64,000 nt of DNA, from positions 1 through 64,000 of the forward strand of contig JACKQL020000006.1 in the NCBI GenBank assembly GCA_018296165.2, in the 5' to 3' direction. This document shows, piece by piece, positions 23,802 through 35,730 of the stretch. Below the pieces are notes generated by a model that made no database searches, was not told where the DNA came from, and saw only the letters and a list, made by a program, of their open reading frames with translations. The stretch is from Termitomyces sp. T153. Taxonomy: Eukaryota; Basidiomycota; Agaricomycetes; Agaricales; Lyophyllaceae. The position numbers were made by a program, and so were the translations under genes. Position 1 is the stretch's first letter. Each line of letters begins with the position of its first letter.

Positions 23802-23983
23802 TTTCTAGCAACCAGTTATCAAGGGGGTTGGGGGGTTTTTACTCTCCTTAGATGGTCTTAGAATAGTGGTATTAGTGGAAATGTACTATGAGTAGTCTAT
23901 CTGATAGCCTCTGCACTGTGAGCAGTGGAATTTTTTCCAGAGTCCTAGTTGGGGTGCCATGTGGTACCAGTCCAAGAAGAGTC

Positions 23984-24354
23984 AGGACTGGACTTGAGCT
24001 CAGTTCTTGCAAGCTCTATCCTTCCCTCATGAGTTCTGGATATATCCAAACTCACTCACACTCCCTCTCAAGTTTTGGGTTTGGGAACCCCAACTCTCAA
24101 ATTTCCTCCTTTGCTGAGTGACTTTCAAGGCATGGGGCTTGATGTACACCTGTAAGGTGCCTTGGGAACAAGACAGTCTCTTCTGTGTGTCGAATACCAC
24201 CATTGATGAGCTCTGGGTTCACCCAAGCTTTATCCCTTACTCATGACACCTGGGTTCACCCAAACTCACTCACTCTTATGATTGTCTGAGCTCTGGGATA
24301 ATATTCCAAGTTCCAATTCTCCAGAAGACCCCATTGCTCTGTCGTATTTAAGGT
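23984..24354. repeat. Inner inverted repeat IR2, right arm
   Basis: Reverse complement of 6005-6375. It contains copies of GAGCTCTGGGTTCACCCAAG and ends with a TATA-like box about 120 bp ahead of the start codon of gene H. Its role is probably that of a promoter region. Confidence 0.9.
24345..24352 (+). promoter_or_regulatory. TATA-like box of gene H
   Basis: TATTTAAG lies 117 bp before the ATG of gene H. A start site near 24380 would leave a 5' leader of about 90 nt. The motif repeats of IR2 sit directly upstream. Confidence 0.5.
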
Positions 24355-24468
24355 GTCTGGTTCCTCAACTGTCTCCTTCACTCAAACCACCATCTCTGAC
24401 AAGTAAGTCGTTCTATTTCCTTCTTTTGACTTACTTAATGCTTCTCTAACATCATCTACACCGTCAAT

Positions 24469-24998
24469 ATGCCAAGGCATGCCAAGTCCTTCAAGATCCC
24501 AATGTGCCACCCTGTCCTTCGCCCGAGCAAGTCTCGACTCGAAGGGTACCCCGTCCTCGAGCTGGAGAAGAGCCAACGGATTCGTGTGTGGTCTTTTGCT
24601 TACAGTGTCTTTTGATTCTATTCTAGGCCTCTATCCAGCGCAACACCAACGTGTGCATTTGATCTGCCAACGACATTCACACCACGAAGTTCATGGCTCA
24701 TTTGTGGGAGAAGCGTTGGGGGGCGCACTTTCAAAGGGAACTCAAGGCGATGGGATATTTGTCGAACGCCTTGCCATTGGTGAGTAATGCTTCGGTCAAG
24801 TAAAGGGGGACAAATGTATTGACTGGATAAAGTGTGTCTGGGTCTCTCAGAGTGTGAAGGTGATTAGGGAGATCAATGGGGAGGAGGGGATCTACGACAG
24901 GCATGATTGCTGGAAGGTCAGTTCTCTTTTCGTTTATATTTCTTCAGTTTTCTCATATACCACAGGCTGATAAAAGGAACAAGGGAGGGAAAAACTAG
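24469..24998 (+). pseudogene. Gene H, small four-exon unknown gene
   Basis: Exons 24469-24585, 24627-24779, 24851-24916 and 24966-24998 are all phase 0 (117, 153, 66 and 33 nt), with GT-AG introns of 41-71 nt. The product is about 122 residues: a basic start (MPRHAKSFKIPMCHPVLRPS), a central TTKFMAHLWEKRWGAHFQRE, then KVIREINGEEGIYDRHDCWK and a Lys-rich tail (ADKRNKGGKN). One TGA at 24660-24662 lies in exon 2. The perfect phasing of four exons argues for a real gene. No known domain is recognised. It is driven by the IR2 arm, whose other copy now faces Nic96. Confidence 0.62.
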
Positions 24999-25372
24999 TT
25001 AATTGTATCAAACATTGAGAATCATGCAATGTAATCTGTGGTGAAAGATTGTTCCTTTCATCGTTTTGCGTGAGTTTATTAATCTAAGCTTTCAATTCTT
25101 TTCTGTTTCTCAATTTACCACAAGCGCAGGTCACCAAAACATCAGCAACCATTGCAGAACTCATGGTCAAGCATCTTCACAGGAAACATGCTACATTTCC
25201 TGAAGTGTGTGTGCCACCTCCATTCATCGCTTCACTTGAAGTTAGATCTTCTGTTACCCTGATATCTACAGTCGCTGGCTGGCTTGTAGCACATCCAACA
25301 CTCTTTCAGAACTGAAAATGTCAGTGAACATGTCCTCTTCCTTGTCGTACGCGACACTGACCTCGCCAACAT

Positions 25373-26540
<1,168 letters not shown>

Positions 26541-26847
26541 ACGATCTCAAAATATGTACTCAAATAAACGACGGGCGCCAATTGATTGGCTACAAGTGTA
26601 TCTTGGTCGATCTTATTGTCCATTGACGTTCCATCAGCACTGCCTTCTGTCATTTGAATTCTCCTCTCATGGCGGCATATATAAATACTCTGATCTCTGT
26701 TTTCGAACCTCATCCCGATGGCATACCCGCAATACCAACAGCCCCAGCAAGACGTAGTTCCGGAGACCAATATCGTTATGCGCTCACAAACTTTGTCAGC
26801 ACCGATAGAGATTTGAGCATTTCCAACACTGATCACTCTCCCTCCAG

Positions 26848-28136
26848 AGTCTTGCCCATAAAAAGGTCGAACAACAAAGACAACAGCTTGAAGAGCAGGA
26901 ACGTCAGGTTGCTTTCCTGCGAGAAAGAATCGCTATTTTGGAAGGCGGGTCAGCGCAGCAGCAACACGGTCCGTCTGGGAACTCCATCGACGACTTCTCG
27001 ATCAAAGTATGTTATCATCCAACACGACCTAGAATTATCTTACTCATTGTATTTTCCTTGCAATTGAAAGAACGCCGCTTCGCAGCTCGATAAGTTGATT
27101 AATCGATGGTCGGCAGACACTGTGCAGAATCCTCCATCACCGCTCCAGGCTCTCGCTCGCGCTGCCCTCGCCGATATTGTCGCAGGTCTGGATGCATCCC
27201 ATTTCATGGCAACTCCAATGCAGACCCAGTTCCTTCTTCGTCACGCCATGCCGGAGACAATATCAGAGGGAATCATTAACTGCCTTATCATCACTAACTC
27301 GAGCGAGGCCAACGTCCAATTGACACGGATACATGAACACATCTTCGCCCGTAAGCCCTCTGACATCTGTCCATCTCCCGACTCAAAAATCTTCTTCTTT
27401 ATGACAGGTGATCCAACCGTAGCTTCTGTCTGGCGACAACAAACATTCTCAGCGGCTGTCGAAACTTGCACTCCAGAAATGTCACTTAGCATCCTTTATG
27501 AACAGATGCCCGAACTCATGACACATCTTAAAGGAGCTCTACCCACTTCTGGTGGCAGTTCAAGCTTGGAACATGCATATGCGTTCTCGCGAATGTTGCA
27601 TGGATCAGGATCTGCCTCTGGGGACGCATTTTATTGCGCGTTTGTCCCAGAAATTGCGAGCCCTTTGTTCCCTCGGCAAATTGAGCTTGTCAAACGGTGT
27701 ATGAAAAGTGAACGAGGTGAACTCGATCGCGTGGGAGCCACAATATTTCCTGGGCTTGTAAAGGTGACAAGAGAATCTAATGGGGAGTCTGGAGAGAATC
27801 TTCAGGTTTGCCTTATCTCGTTATCAAAATAACTAGTATAGCCTCTGACTCGACGTGCAGACTGTTGTCAGAAGGGCTCAAGTCATATGTGAATGTGCTA
27901 TGGGCCCGTTGCCAGTAAACGTGCAACCGGCTGCTCGGGATGCACCTCAGCCTCTCCAGATGCCTGTCCAGAATAACTATGGATCCCAAGGTCCATCTCC
28001 CCAGGCTGGTCAAGTACCCGTAGATTATATTCATAATGGCTATGGAATCCCTGGAAGTGTACAGCCTCCTATCAACTACAGAGGACCGCAAAGCCCGCCT
28101 TTGAACGGATATTCTACACCTACCCCACTGACTTAG
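26848..28136 (+). pseudogene. Gene I, conserved coiled-coil protein, 3' part
   Basis: Exons 26848-27006, 27071-27350, 27408-27805 and 27861-28136 join in phase through introns of 55-64 nt. The first codes a coiled coil (QLEEQERQVAFLRERIAILE). The next two code an alpha-helical region with SQLDKLINRWSADTVQ and DPTVASVWRQQTFSAAVETC. The last codes a Pro/Gln/Tyr-rich tail that ends at 28136. There are no stops in these exons. The 5' part is missing: left of the acceptor at 26847 nothing coding fits. It converges on MIC60, ending 90 bp from it, which is probably the native host order. No exact family name can be given. Confidence 0.65.
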
Positions 28137-28226
28137 AGAAAGTTAACACCTACTTTCACTTTTTTCTAGAATATCCGATACAGATCATGTCCGAGTAGTT
28201 GAGAAGTAATCTATTAATGTCGGAAT

Positions 28227-29499
28227 CTATACAACCAGAAGTGATGCAAGTGTTGCTTGCGCTTGGACAACCTGAACCAAGTCAACTGCGGCCATGGGAC
28301 GAGAAAGTGAAGACTCACCTCTAGTGCTTGCTCGACCTCTAACCTTCGTCGAGCGGCCTCAAGCCAATCATGCAGCAGGAGTTTTGCTGCACCACCCAAT
28401 TGATTCAGTTCGCGCGCAGCGCTATCAAGGTCCTTCTCATTCAAGTAATATTCGGCCCTTGCAACCACACTGAGGACATCATTACCGGCAACCAATCCTT
28501 GTCGACGGAATCTGAGTCCAGAGAAGAGTTGGCTGGCAAGGTACGACAAAACACCTGCGTTCTGATCAGGCACCAAAGCAACATGAACCACCTTAGGTGC
28601 AACATCGCTAGAGAACCATGATGCAAGATCGGCAAAAGGCTCGACACCAACATCCGGTACATCTGACGATTCAAGAGATTCCAAAGCGGCCATGACTACC
28701 GGGTCTTCACGGGCACTGGTAATATGTCGCAAGATGCGGAGTTCCTCGCGGAAAGGTTTGCGAACCTGTGATACCAAGGCGGAGGAACTGAGGGCGCGGA
28801 CAGCAGACCAGAGAGCATGAACACGCAGATTCTCGTCGAGATAGCTAGAGTTGTCGAGAGCAACACGTTCGAGACGCTTGAGATGTGAAGCAAGTTCTTC
28901 GAGCTTGCCAAGGCGTCCGCCTCGCTCTTGTTCAACCCTTACTTTGATGTCCCGGATCCATCGGCGCTGAAGCTCGACACCTTGAGCAATGACTTCTTCC
29001 TTCAGACTAAGATAGAGTCAGAGCCGAGGAAACTGCATGAACAGAGAAAGGAACTTACCGCTCGTTGATCAGTTCAGTCTGAGTCTGCAACTGGTTATGC
29101 AATTTCTCGTGATAAGATTGGATGAGTTTCTGCCTCTCCTGGTCAAAGAATTTCCTAAAATCATCTTCTTGGTTATCCAGCTTATCCTGAGCCTCCATCT
29201 CAAGTTCCAAAAGCTTCTGTATATATTCTCGCGCTTGTTCATCCAATTTTGATTCCAAGCCAATTCTCTCCTACTCCTTAGCCTTCTCAATACAATCTGC
29301 AAGTGCAGTCAGGTCTGTCTTCGCAGATTCGAGAACATCCGCCACTTTTGAGGCGGCCACGGGATTGGCGTTGACGAAGGAGGCGAGATTATCGATAGTA
29401 CTTGCGAGTTGGGCAATTATGGGTTCAGATACACCAATCGACGAGACGCCCAGTACAATCAAAGGAAGAGGAACAGATTCCGAAGGTTTGGGTGCCTCT
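28227..29499 (-). pseudogene. MIC60: MIC60 (mitofilin), C-terminal half, IR1 right copy
   Basis: Exons 29499-29059, 29006-28319 and 28271-28227 join in phase and end with EQALEVVQAQATLASLLVV. They code the coiled coil and the C-terminal mitofilin signature region (for example VQVE-type helices, KPFREELRILRHITSAREDP and FSGLRFRRQGLVAGNDVLSV), about 390 codons. The protein normally has an N-terminal mitochondrial presequence, a membrane helix and a total of over 600 residues. These are absent; the frame begins right behind an acceptor, and the upstream DNA belongs to the divergent small gene. An in-frame TAG at 29271-29273, shared with the left copy, shows that the lesion came before the IR1 duplication. 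A functional copy must lie elsewhere. Confidence 0.9.
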
Positions 29500-29562
29500 C
29501 TAGAATTAGGGTAGCCAAACGATCACAAATGCACGCACATTCTTTCTCATAACCCCATCACA

Positions 29563-29990
29563 ATGCCAATCTTTCAGCTCAAATACACCAGCACAGAGCT
29601 GACCACGATGCCTAATTTTGAGATCCTGTATGATAACATCTGCCTAGGGTCCACCATTTCCATCCATCTGTCACAGGTCAGTGTTGAGATTTTTCTATGA
29701 CTACACAGAATTAACAAGCTTCAGGCGCGCGAGTCTCTGTCTTGTGTCGTCAAACTGGAGCGCAACGACGACCAACCGATCCTCAACCAGACACAGGAAC
29801 TCATTGTTGTTGACGAACCCCCCTCAATGACGCCGTCCAACCAATCAAGAGTCAACCAGACATGCACAACGACACTGTCCCAGGTAGTTGCGCAGCACTT
29901 GGGCCGCATGAAATCTTGATCTGCTCATTACTGACCATATAGCATTCCACGTGCTGTCCATGGCCGGCGAATTCGAATTCGAGAGGCTTG
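29563..29990 (+). CDS. Small unknown gene, IR1 right copy
   Basis: Exon 1 (29563-29676) and exon 2 (29725-29883) are both phase 0 and code MPIFQLKYTSTELTTMPNFE and ARESLSCVVKLERNDDQPIL among others. A third exon after the acceptor at 29942 either ends at a nearby TAG or continues in another frame (SMAGEFEFERLVDQIDFGDL), so the 3' end is uncertain. It is divergent from the MIC60 fragment with a 63-bp gap. No family is recognised. The left copy keeps the same exons with small changes. Confidence 0.42.
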
Positions 29991-30179
29991 TAGATCAGAT
30001 TGATTTTGGTGATCTTTCTTGTAAGTCGATGCCCTGTCTGTCCTGCTGATTTAGCCCTCATTTTTCTTGACTTCAGCTGTGTTTCTTGGGAGTCTATGAT
30101 TTTGTACACTATGTTACTGACTCAGTACTACGTATTAAGCGTCTTGATGAGTGAATCGACGGTCGCGTGCTGAGCAACG

Positions 30180-30576
30180 CGACATGTGTTTCTGTATATT
30201 GTTTCTATATAATATTATTACATTTTTTTATTGCGTGTTTCTTGAGAAATATCATATGTTATGCTGACACGTGTTTCTCAAGAAGAATACAGAGTATTTC
30301 TTGAGATACAAACTAAGAACAGGACAAAGGTTTTTTGAGAAACATGTGCTAAAACATATCACGTGTTTCTCAAGAAAATCATCGAGAACATTTCAAATAT
30401 TTTGAGGATTGTTTCTTCGGAAAAAACACGGAAAAATTTATCATTCTACAAAAGAAACATTAAGATAATATTTAATATATTTATTGAAATTTTCTGACAC
30501 AAAATTTAGCATGTTTCTTGAGAAAAAGGTGTCAGAAATTGATAAACATATTTCTGACACCTTTTTCTCAGGAAAC
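30180..30576. repeat. Hairpin-rich palindromic repeat (right copy)
   Basis: Inverted copy of 1-420, with the same TTTCTCAAGAAA-type palindromes and the same terminal hairpin at 30511-30576. Its last bases, plus 21 nt of flank, recur at 25180-25208, which suggests that the junction sequence is a target or a breakpoint signature. Confidence 0.75.
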
Positions 30577-30599
30577 ATGCTACATTTCCTGAAGTGTCT

Positions 30600-32345
30600 G
30601 CTGCTGTAGGAGGAGGACAGTGTTGTAGCATAGATCTTATCACCTAAATGGCCTTATCTGGTCATACAACAATGAGGACAGAAACTCATCTTCACTTCAC
30701 CCTTAGTCCAGTCAATCTCAGGGTTATGTTCATGTAACCAGGTGAATCACAGGATCATGTCTTGCTTCCCCAGACTAGTGACAGAAAAAATGGCTTGCTT
30801 GGAGTGGTCCTGGTAACAAAGAACCAGATCCACTACAGAATGAATAGAGCCAGCATCATTGAGCATGCCATCAACATTGTACACAGGGATGGGACAGGAG
30901 AGGGGGGGAGTGGTGGGACAATGTTGCTGCACATAGTCTGTGTCAAGGAAGAGGCCTGTTGCCCCACTGTCAAGCAGGGCAACAATGTTGAGTCTGCTGG
31001 GTGTATTTTGCCTTGATTTCTACCTGTAGCTTCAAGGAATTGGCAGAAGGGGTGAAAGCAGCAATGTAGCAACAGGGGAGATAGTGTTTCCATGCAGGAA
31101 TCCAAGGGTTGTATGTCTGAGGAGGGGCTTATTGTTTTGGGCATAGTATCAAAGACAGTAACAAATAGTTTGAATCTATAGACAGGAGAGCAAAACAATT
31201 AGTACTAGACAACAGCAGTTCAGGTAATTTGTCACCTGTTTAAAAATCCTCCTCTGACTCTACAGGTGCAGTCTCCAATGCATTGGGAAACTCAGTGGAG
31301 GGAAGAGCTATGGGAGAGGGTTTCCTGTTGCATCCTGGACTGCCAGGAGTTGGATGAGCAGCTCCTTTTGCTCTGATGCAGAGAGATAGTGCACTTTAAG
31401 CTCTCGAGGACAGTAAGGGACAAAGTGGCCAGCCTTTCCACAGCATCAACACAACAGAGGAGTAGAGAATTGCTGCCAAGAGGTGTCAAAATTTATAAGG
31501 ACTCCCAGCAGTAGAGAATATGTAGGGGCTGGTAGAGGAGCACAGAAAAAAGCAACATGAGATGGAGCAGGAAGGGTTGCATCTGCTCATGGAACTATCA
31601 GTGCAAGGGGACAGGGTGTATGGAAGGGGAGACTTGGAGGGTAAACCCACCATGAGTAAAGGAAGTCAGTGGGGTGGCAGTGGAGTGCTGTGTCTATTGC
31701 AGCTCACACTGCAGCTTCATCAGCTGTCACTGCTCACATGCTACCTTGTACTAGTTTTTAACATGCTCATTGTCTGGGTGCCCCTCAGCCATACTATCAA
31801 TATGATCCATGAGAGAGGAGTGGAGTCCATCATGGAAGGTTTGGCAGAGTTGCAGACCATCTGGATATCCAGCCTGCTTGACCAATGCATGGAACAAGTC
31901 AATGTACTCATTTAGTGACTGCTTCTATTGATTTTACTGATTTCAGTCTTGAGGAGAAGGAGGTGCAGTCTTGGCAGCATTGAGAGGATAGAACTCAGCT
32001 TAAAACTCCTTCTCAAACTCTATCCAGCTAGTGAAACTCTCTATTCCTCTGGGGCATCAAAACATGCACAATGCATTGGTCAAAGCTCAGCCAGCCTTCA
32101 TGTAAGAGAGAATCCAGGCAATTTTTGGAGCATTGGAGGCAAAGGCCTCACTACTCAACTGGATATAGGTAATACAATAATGAAGGAAATGTTCTCCAAC
32201 CTTACAGTCCTCATCAAATATATCAGGGTGCATGGGATAAGAGAGTTTGGAGTGAGAGACTAAAAGCCCTAAGCTAGGTGCAGAGGGAACCCTTCTCCAG
32301 CTGCTGGGTCTTCCAAGGGATGGGTAGGAGTAAGGGGTAGACATT
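30600..32345 (-). mobile_element. Gypsy retroelement fragment D: gag and protease
   Basis: Minus-strand remnants. A gag part around 31920-31740 reads SLNEYIDLFHALVKQAGYPD. A CCHC zinc knuckle lies near 31430; its second residue is now a TGA and its third is Cys where Arg is usual. A retropepsin reads ALLDSGATGLFLDTDYVQQH with the catalytic DSG at 30963-30971 intact. The protease domain runs to about 30.6 kb and stops where IR1 ends; reverse transcriptase and integrase are absent. The family differs from element A. CpG is almost absent. Confidence 0.8.
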
Positions 32346-32404
32346 TCAGGAGGGCCTGGAGAGAGAGGAACTCAGCTTCAGTGGTTTGATGTAATCCAGT
32401 AAAT

Positions 32405-32742
32405 TTGGCCTATGCTCATCCCCAGAACCCATCAACACTAATTGATCCCCCATCAATTTCCAGCCCTGCTCCCATCACTTGTGTAGCCTCCACTTACCCC
32501 CCACACCTAATACTTGCCTCTGTACTTGTTCCTAATGCACCTCCAAGCCCAATCCTCATTGTGCCTTGTCTTAGACTTCTCCAGACTACTTCAGACTTGC
32601 TCAGACCACTCTTCTTGGCTTATCCTCACAAGTATCTGAAGCCTGAACCTCCCTGAAACACTAGGTTATAAGTGAAGGATGTTGTGTCCACCTAGTAAGG
32701 ACTCATCCAGTTAAGCTGAGCCCCTGTGGTCAGCAGAACCTG
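32405..32742 (+). repeat. LTR fragment, inverted relative to element A
   Basis: The 3' part of a gypsy LTR in plus orientation, ending in CAGAACCTGACA at 32742. It is the reverse complement of the start of the LTR at 32893, so the two face each other across 150 bp. No primer-binding site follows it, so it is a solo or broken LTR. Confidence 0.7.
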
Positions 32743-32892
32743 ACACATGCCACTGTGTAACAACTTTACCACTCCTAAGTAAAATGAGTCTTGTCCTTGC
32801 AAGCTAGCAGAATATTTCCACAAACTTGAACATCTTCCTCTTTCAGCAGAGTATCTCCACATTGCTATGGTCCAAAATTGTCTGCTTCAAGA

Positions 32893-34195
32893 TGTCAGGT
32901 TCTGCCAACCACAGGGGCTCAGCTCAACTGGGCAAGTCCTTACCAGGCAGATGCAACATCCTGCACTGATAACCTAGCATTTGGGGGAGGTCCAGACTTC
33001 AGATACTTGTGAGGATAAGTGAGGGGGAGCAGTCCAAACAAGTCCAGAGTAGTCTGGGGAAGTCTAGAGCAAGGTACAACAAAAGGTCAGGCTTGGAGGG
33101 GTATCAGGCACAAGTCCAGAGGCAAGTATTGGAGGTGCAGGGCAAACAGAGGCTATGCAAGTGATGGAAGTGGTGCTGGAGTTTGATGGGGGATCAATCA
33201 ATGTTGATGGGTTTCAGGACCAAGTGAATAGTGAGGTCCAGAGTTGGTTATGAATGTTTGGGAGTTGTAATCATATGCATGGAGTTTGTAATGGCATTAG
33301 AGTTGAAAGGGATTTAGGCAAAATGAAGGAAATAGAGACAAGCAAGACAAGATGGGGTTGAGGTGAGATTGAGATAAGAACAAAAATAGATTGAAGCAGA
33401 GATATAAAACAATAACAAGACAATATGAGAAATAGAGATGAGACAAGACTAGGAGACTGAAGTAAGACCAGGAGACTGAGAGAAGAGAAAATGTAACAAG
33501 AGATACAAAACACAAAGAAACAATCAATTAGAACATAGTAAGGTAGGTAATGTCAAGACTAGAGTACAGGATGCTACTCTACAGCTTATCTACCAACTAC
33601 TGGAACTGCTCCAGGACTAGCAGGTCTGGTGGTGAGGCTTGTTGGGGCTGTGCAGAGTCAATGAGTGTCAGCTATAATCAGTGGGCAGGCTGTGGTGATA
33701 TACTGATGGGATCAAATGGGAACATGGGCCACTCTAGAGTTGTCATGATGCTCCAGAGCTGGTTGGGTAAGTCAGGGTGACAGATCAGTGATGTATGCTG
33801 GTGTCAAGAACAGTGGGGGAGTGTTCCAGGGGCTAATAGCAATATCAAGACTATTGTAGCAGATATCACTCTACAACTTATATACTAACTACTGAGCCTC
33901 CTCTGGGGGGTGTGGATTGGATGGCAGGGAGTTGTTGGGGCCATGTGGGTCTGGCAAGTGTCAGTTCTGATTGGGCAGGCTGTGGGTGACACATTGGTGT
34001 GAGTTCACAACATGTGCCAAGGTTTAGAGTTTGCCAGGGGGCTGTTGGAGTTTGCTAAGGAAGTGTTAGAGTTAGCTGGGATGGGTGCTGTGGATGAATG
34101 GGGGTTGTGGTGAGTTGAGAGGGTTTTAGCAAGTGGTCTGGGTGTGTGGAGGTGTGCATGAGAGAGGTTTGGAGGTCTGAGGATAGGTTGCAACA
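32893..34195 (-). repeat. 3' LTR of gypsy element A (chimeric)
   Basis: It begins TGTCAGGTTCTGC and ends ..GTTGCAACA. It is longer than the right LTR (1303 versus 944 bp) because it holds two promoter/R regions in a row. The one at 33545-33600 resembles the LTR of element B. The one at 33838-33890 resembles the right LTR of element A. A polypurine tract follows in the internal region. Confidence 0.75.
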
Positions 34196-34210
34196 TCACT
34201 CCCCCTTTAG
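34196..34210 (-). other. Polypurine tract of element A
   Basis: CTAAAGGGGGAGTGA on the minus strand, directly next to the 3' LTR. This is the expected primer for plus-strand DNA synthesis and fixes the element's orientation. Confidence 0.75.
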
Positions 34211-34959
34211 TGTTGAGACTTTTGAGGCACAGAGTACAAGTTGGGGATTGGCAGAGGCAAGGAAATTGAAGTCAGGGCAATATTGATCAATCTGCAGTGA
34301 GAGGCAGCAGCATAGGAAACAAAGTCAAAGTCAGGCCATTGTTTATCAGGAAGCTCCCTCCAATCAATCAAAAGGATCAGGACATACTCCCAGTGCTTCT
34401 CAATTTTCTTTCTAGGTCCTCTTCTGCCTTGTCATCAGCATTGTCAGCATCTCCTACCACCCCACCCTCTGACAATAATCATGTGGATGTGTGGACAAAG
34501 CATGAGGGGTGCCAAGTGGAGTTTTAATGTTGGAACTGCAGGAGAATAGATTTCATGTACTGCAGTCATAAGTGCAGCATTCCCTATGTTCTGAAAGCTG
34601 CTGATTGAGCTTAACAGAGTTGTCTGTGGTAGTGGCAGGTCCCTCTGGGGGTCCCTCTCAGAGTGAGGTCATGAAGCAGTCAGTGTGGCCAGCCTTAGCA
34701 TAGTGGCCACATCCATCAAGGCTGAGTTTTGAGCTGGGGATGGTGAGAGCTATTCTGGAGGTCCAGCAGATTGTGCAGGTGGAAGTGATCCTGGAGAAGT
34801 TTTCAGAGGCAGTGGGGTGGGTGCAGGGTCCTCTGACCCTTGAGTGGTGCTAGGCAGAGGCCCTAGTAAGCTAGAGGGTTTTCCCCTTCCATGTTCTAGC
34901 TAACTGTTGATTTAGTGCATCCCCTGTGCTTGTTGCAGAGAGCAGTGCAAGTTCAAGGT

Positions 34960-35730
34960 GCTGGTGGAGGGCTCTTGCTGTGACACATTGATGTGTCTCT
35001 TGTGCTGGACAAGACACAAGAAGTGCTCTGTCTTGCTAGCTTGGCATGTGGCCTGTATTGTTATGGAGCAGGGGTGGAATTGTGACTGAGTCTTGGCACA
35101 GTTGGGTGAGGGGCAGAGGGCAGGCTAGAGGGCCAAGGCTCTGGGCTGGAGGGCAGAAAGAGCATGAGGCATCCAGCAGGGAAGGTTGGACCCCTACAGG
35201 ATGGGTGGAGAGAGGGGGCCTCAGCAGCATGCAATAAGAACAAGTAGAGGGTGTCCCCATTACCAGAAGCTGGGCCCAGCAAGAGGCCCTAAGGTGAGAT
35301 AATGGCAGGCCCTCCAGTGCCCCACATGTACTCTTCTAGGTTAGGCACCTTGGTGGGGCAATCTGGAAACATCTCTGGGCCCACCCTGTTGACCTCCAAG
35401 GTGTTCTTGCATTGGCAAGTAGAGGAGTTGACCAGGCTGCTGGTGCCACATGAGGAGGAGCTCTGGAGAGTGGAGGAGGACTGGGACACAGTGCAGTGGA
35501 ACAGGGACACAGCATGGAGCGATAGGGATGCAGCATAGCAGGAGCAGGAGGCAGCCACACAGACAGCTGCTGAGCAGGCATTGGAGGTGAGGGGTTGCAT
35601 GAGCAGCTGAGGCAGATGGAAACACAGGTGGGGCAGGAGGCAGAGGTGCAGCAGGGAGCCCCTGAGGTCAGAGTGCCCTGAGCAGTCATGGAGGCTAGTG
35701 GGAGATATGAGGATTAGCTGGCCAACAAGG
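34960..35730 (+). pseudogene. Antisense accessory ORF of element A
   Basis: Plus-strand frame opposite to gag-pol, between integrase and the 3' LTR. It includes KVFLHWQVEELTRLLVPHEE and EEDWDTVQWNRDTAW, then a TAG and AAEQALEV, and matches the longer frame in element B (51.6-52.7 kb). The product would be a charged coiled-coil protein. Its function is unknown. Confidence 0.5.

Larger units (their letters stand above)
28872..30576. repeat. Outer inverted repeat IR1, right arm
   Basis: Reverse-complement partner of 1-1713. Here the MIC60 fragment runs on past the arm boundary to a normal 3' end, so this side looks like the source copy and the left side like the derived one. The outer edge at 30576 is a hairpin end and abuts CpG-free retroelement DNA. 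Confidence 0.93.

Noticed and set aside
6005..24354. The 18-kb core as one giant CACTA transposon with IR2 as terminal repeats
   Set aside because: IR2 outer ends do not begin with CACTA, no target duplication is visible, and the arms look like promoter copies with outward TATA boxes.
7044..24998. TGA might be recoded as an amino acid in this genome
   Set aside because: The same region uses TGA as an ordinary terminator (for example the SINE-split gene and gene A), the laccase, SMN, Nic96 and gene I have no internal TGA, and CpG deamination explains the pattern.
33250..33550. Short hydrophobic frames within the LTRs as membrane-protein genes
   Set aside because: They recur with the LTRs, sit opposite the purine-rich strand, and change with each copy; they are composition artefacts.
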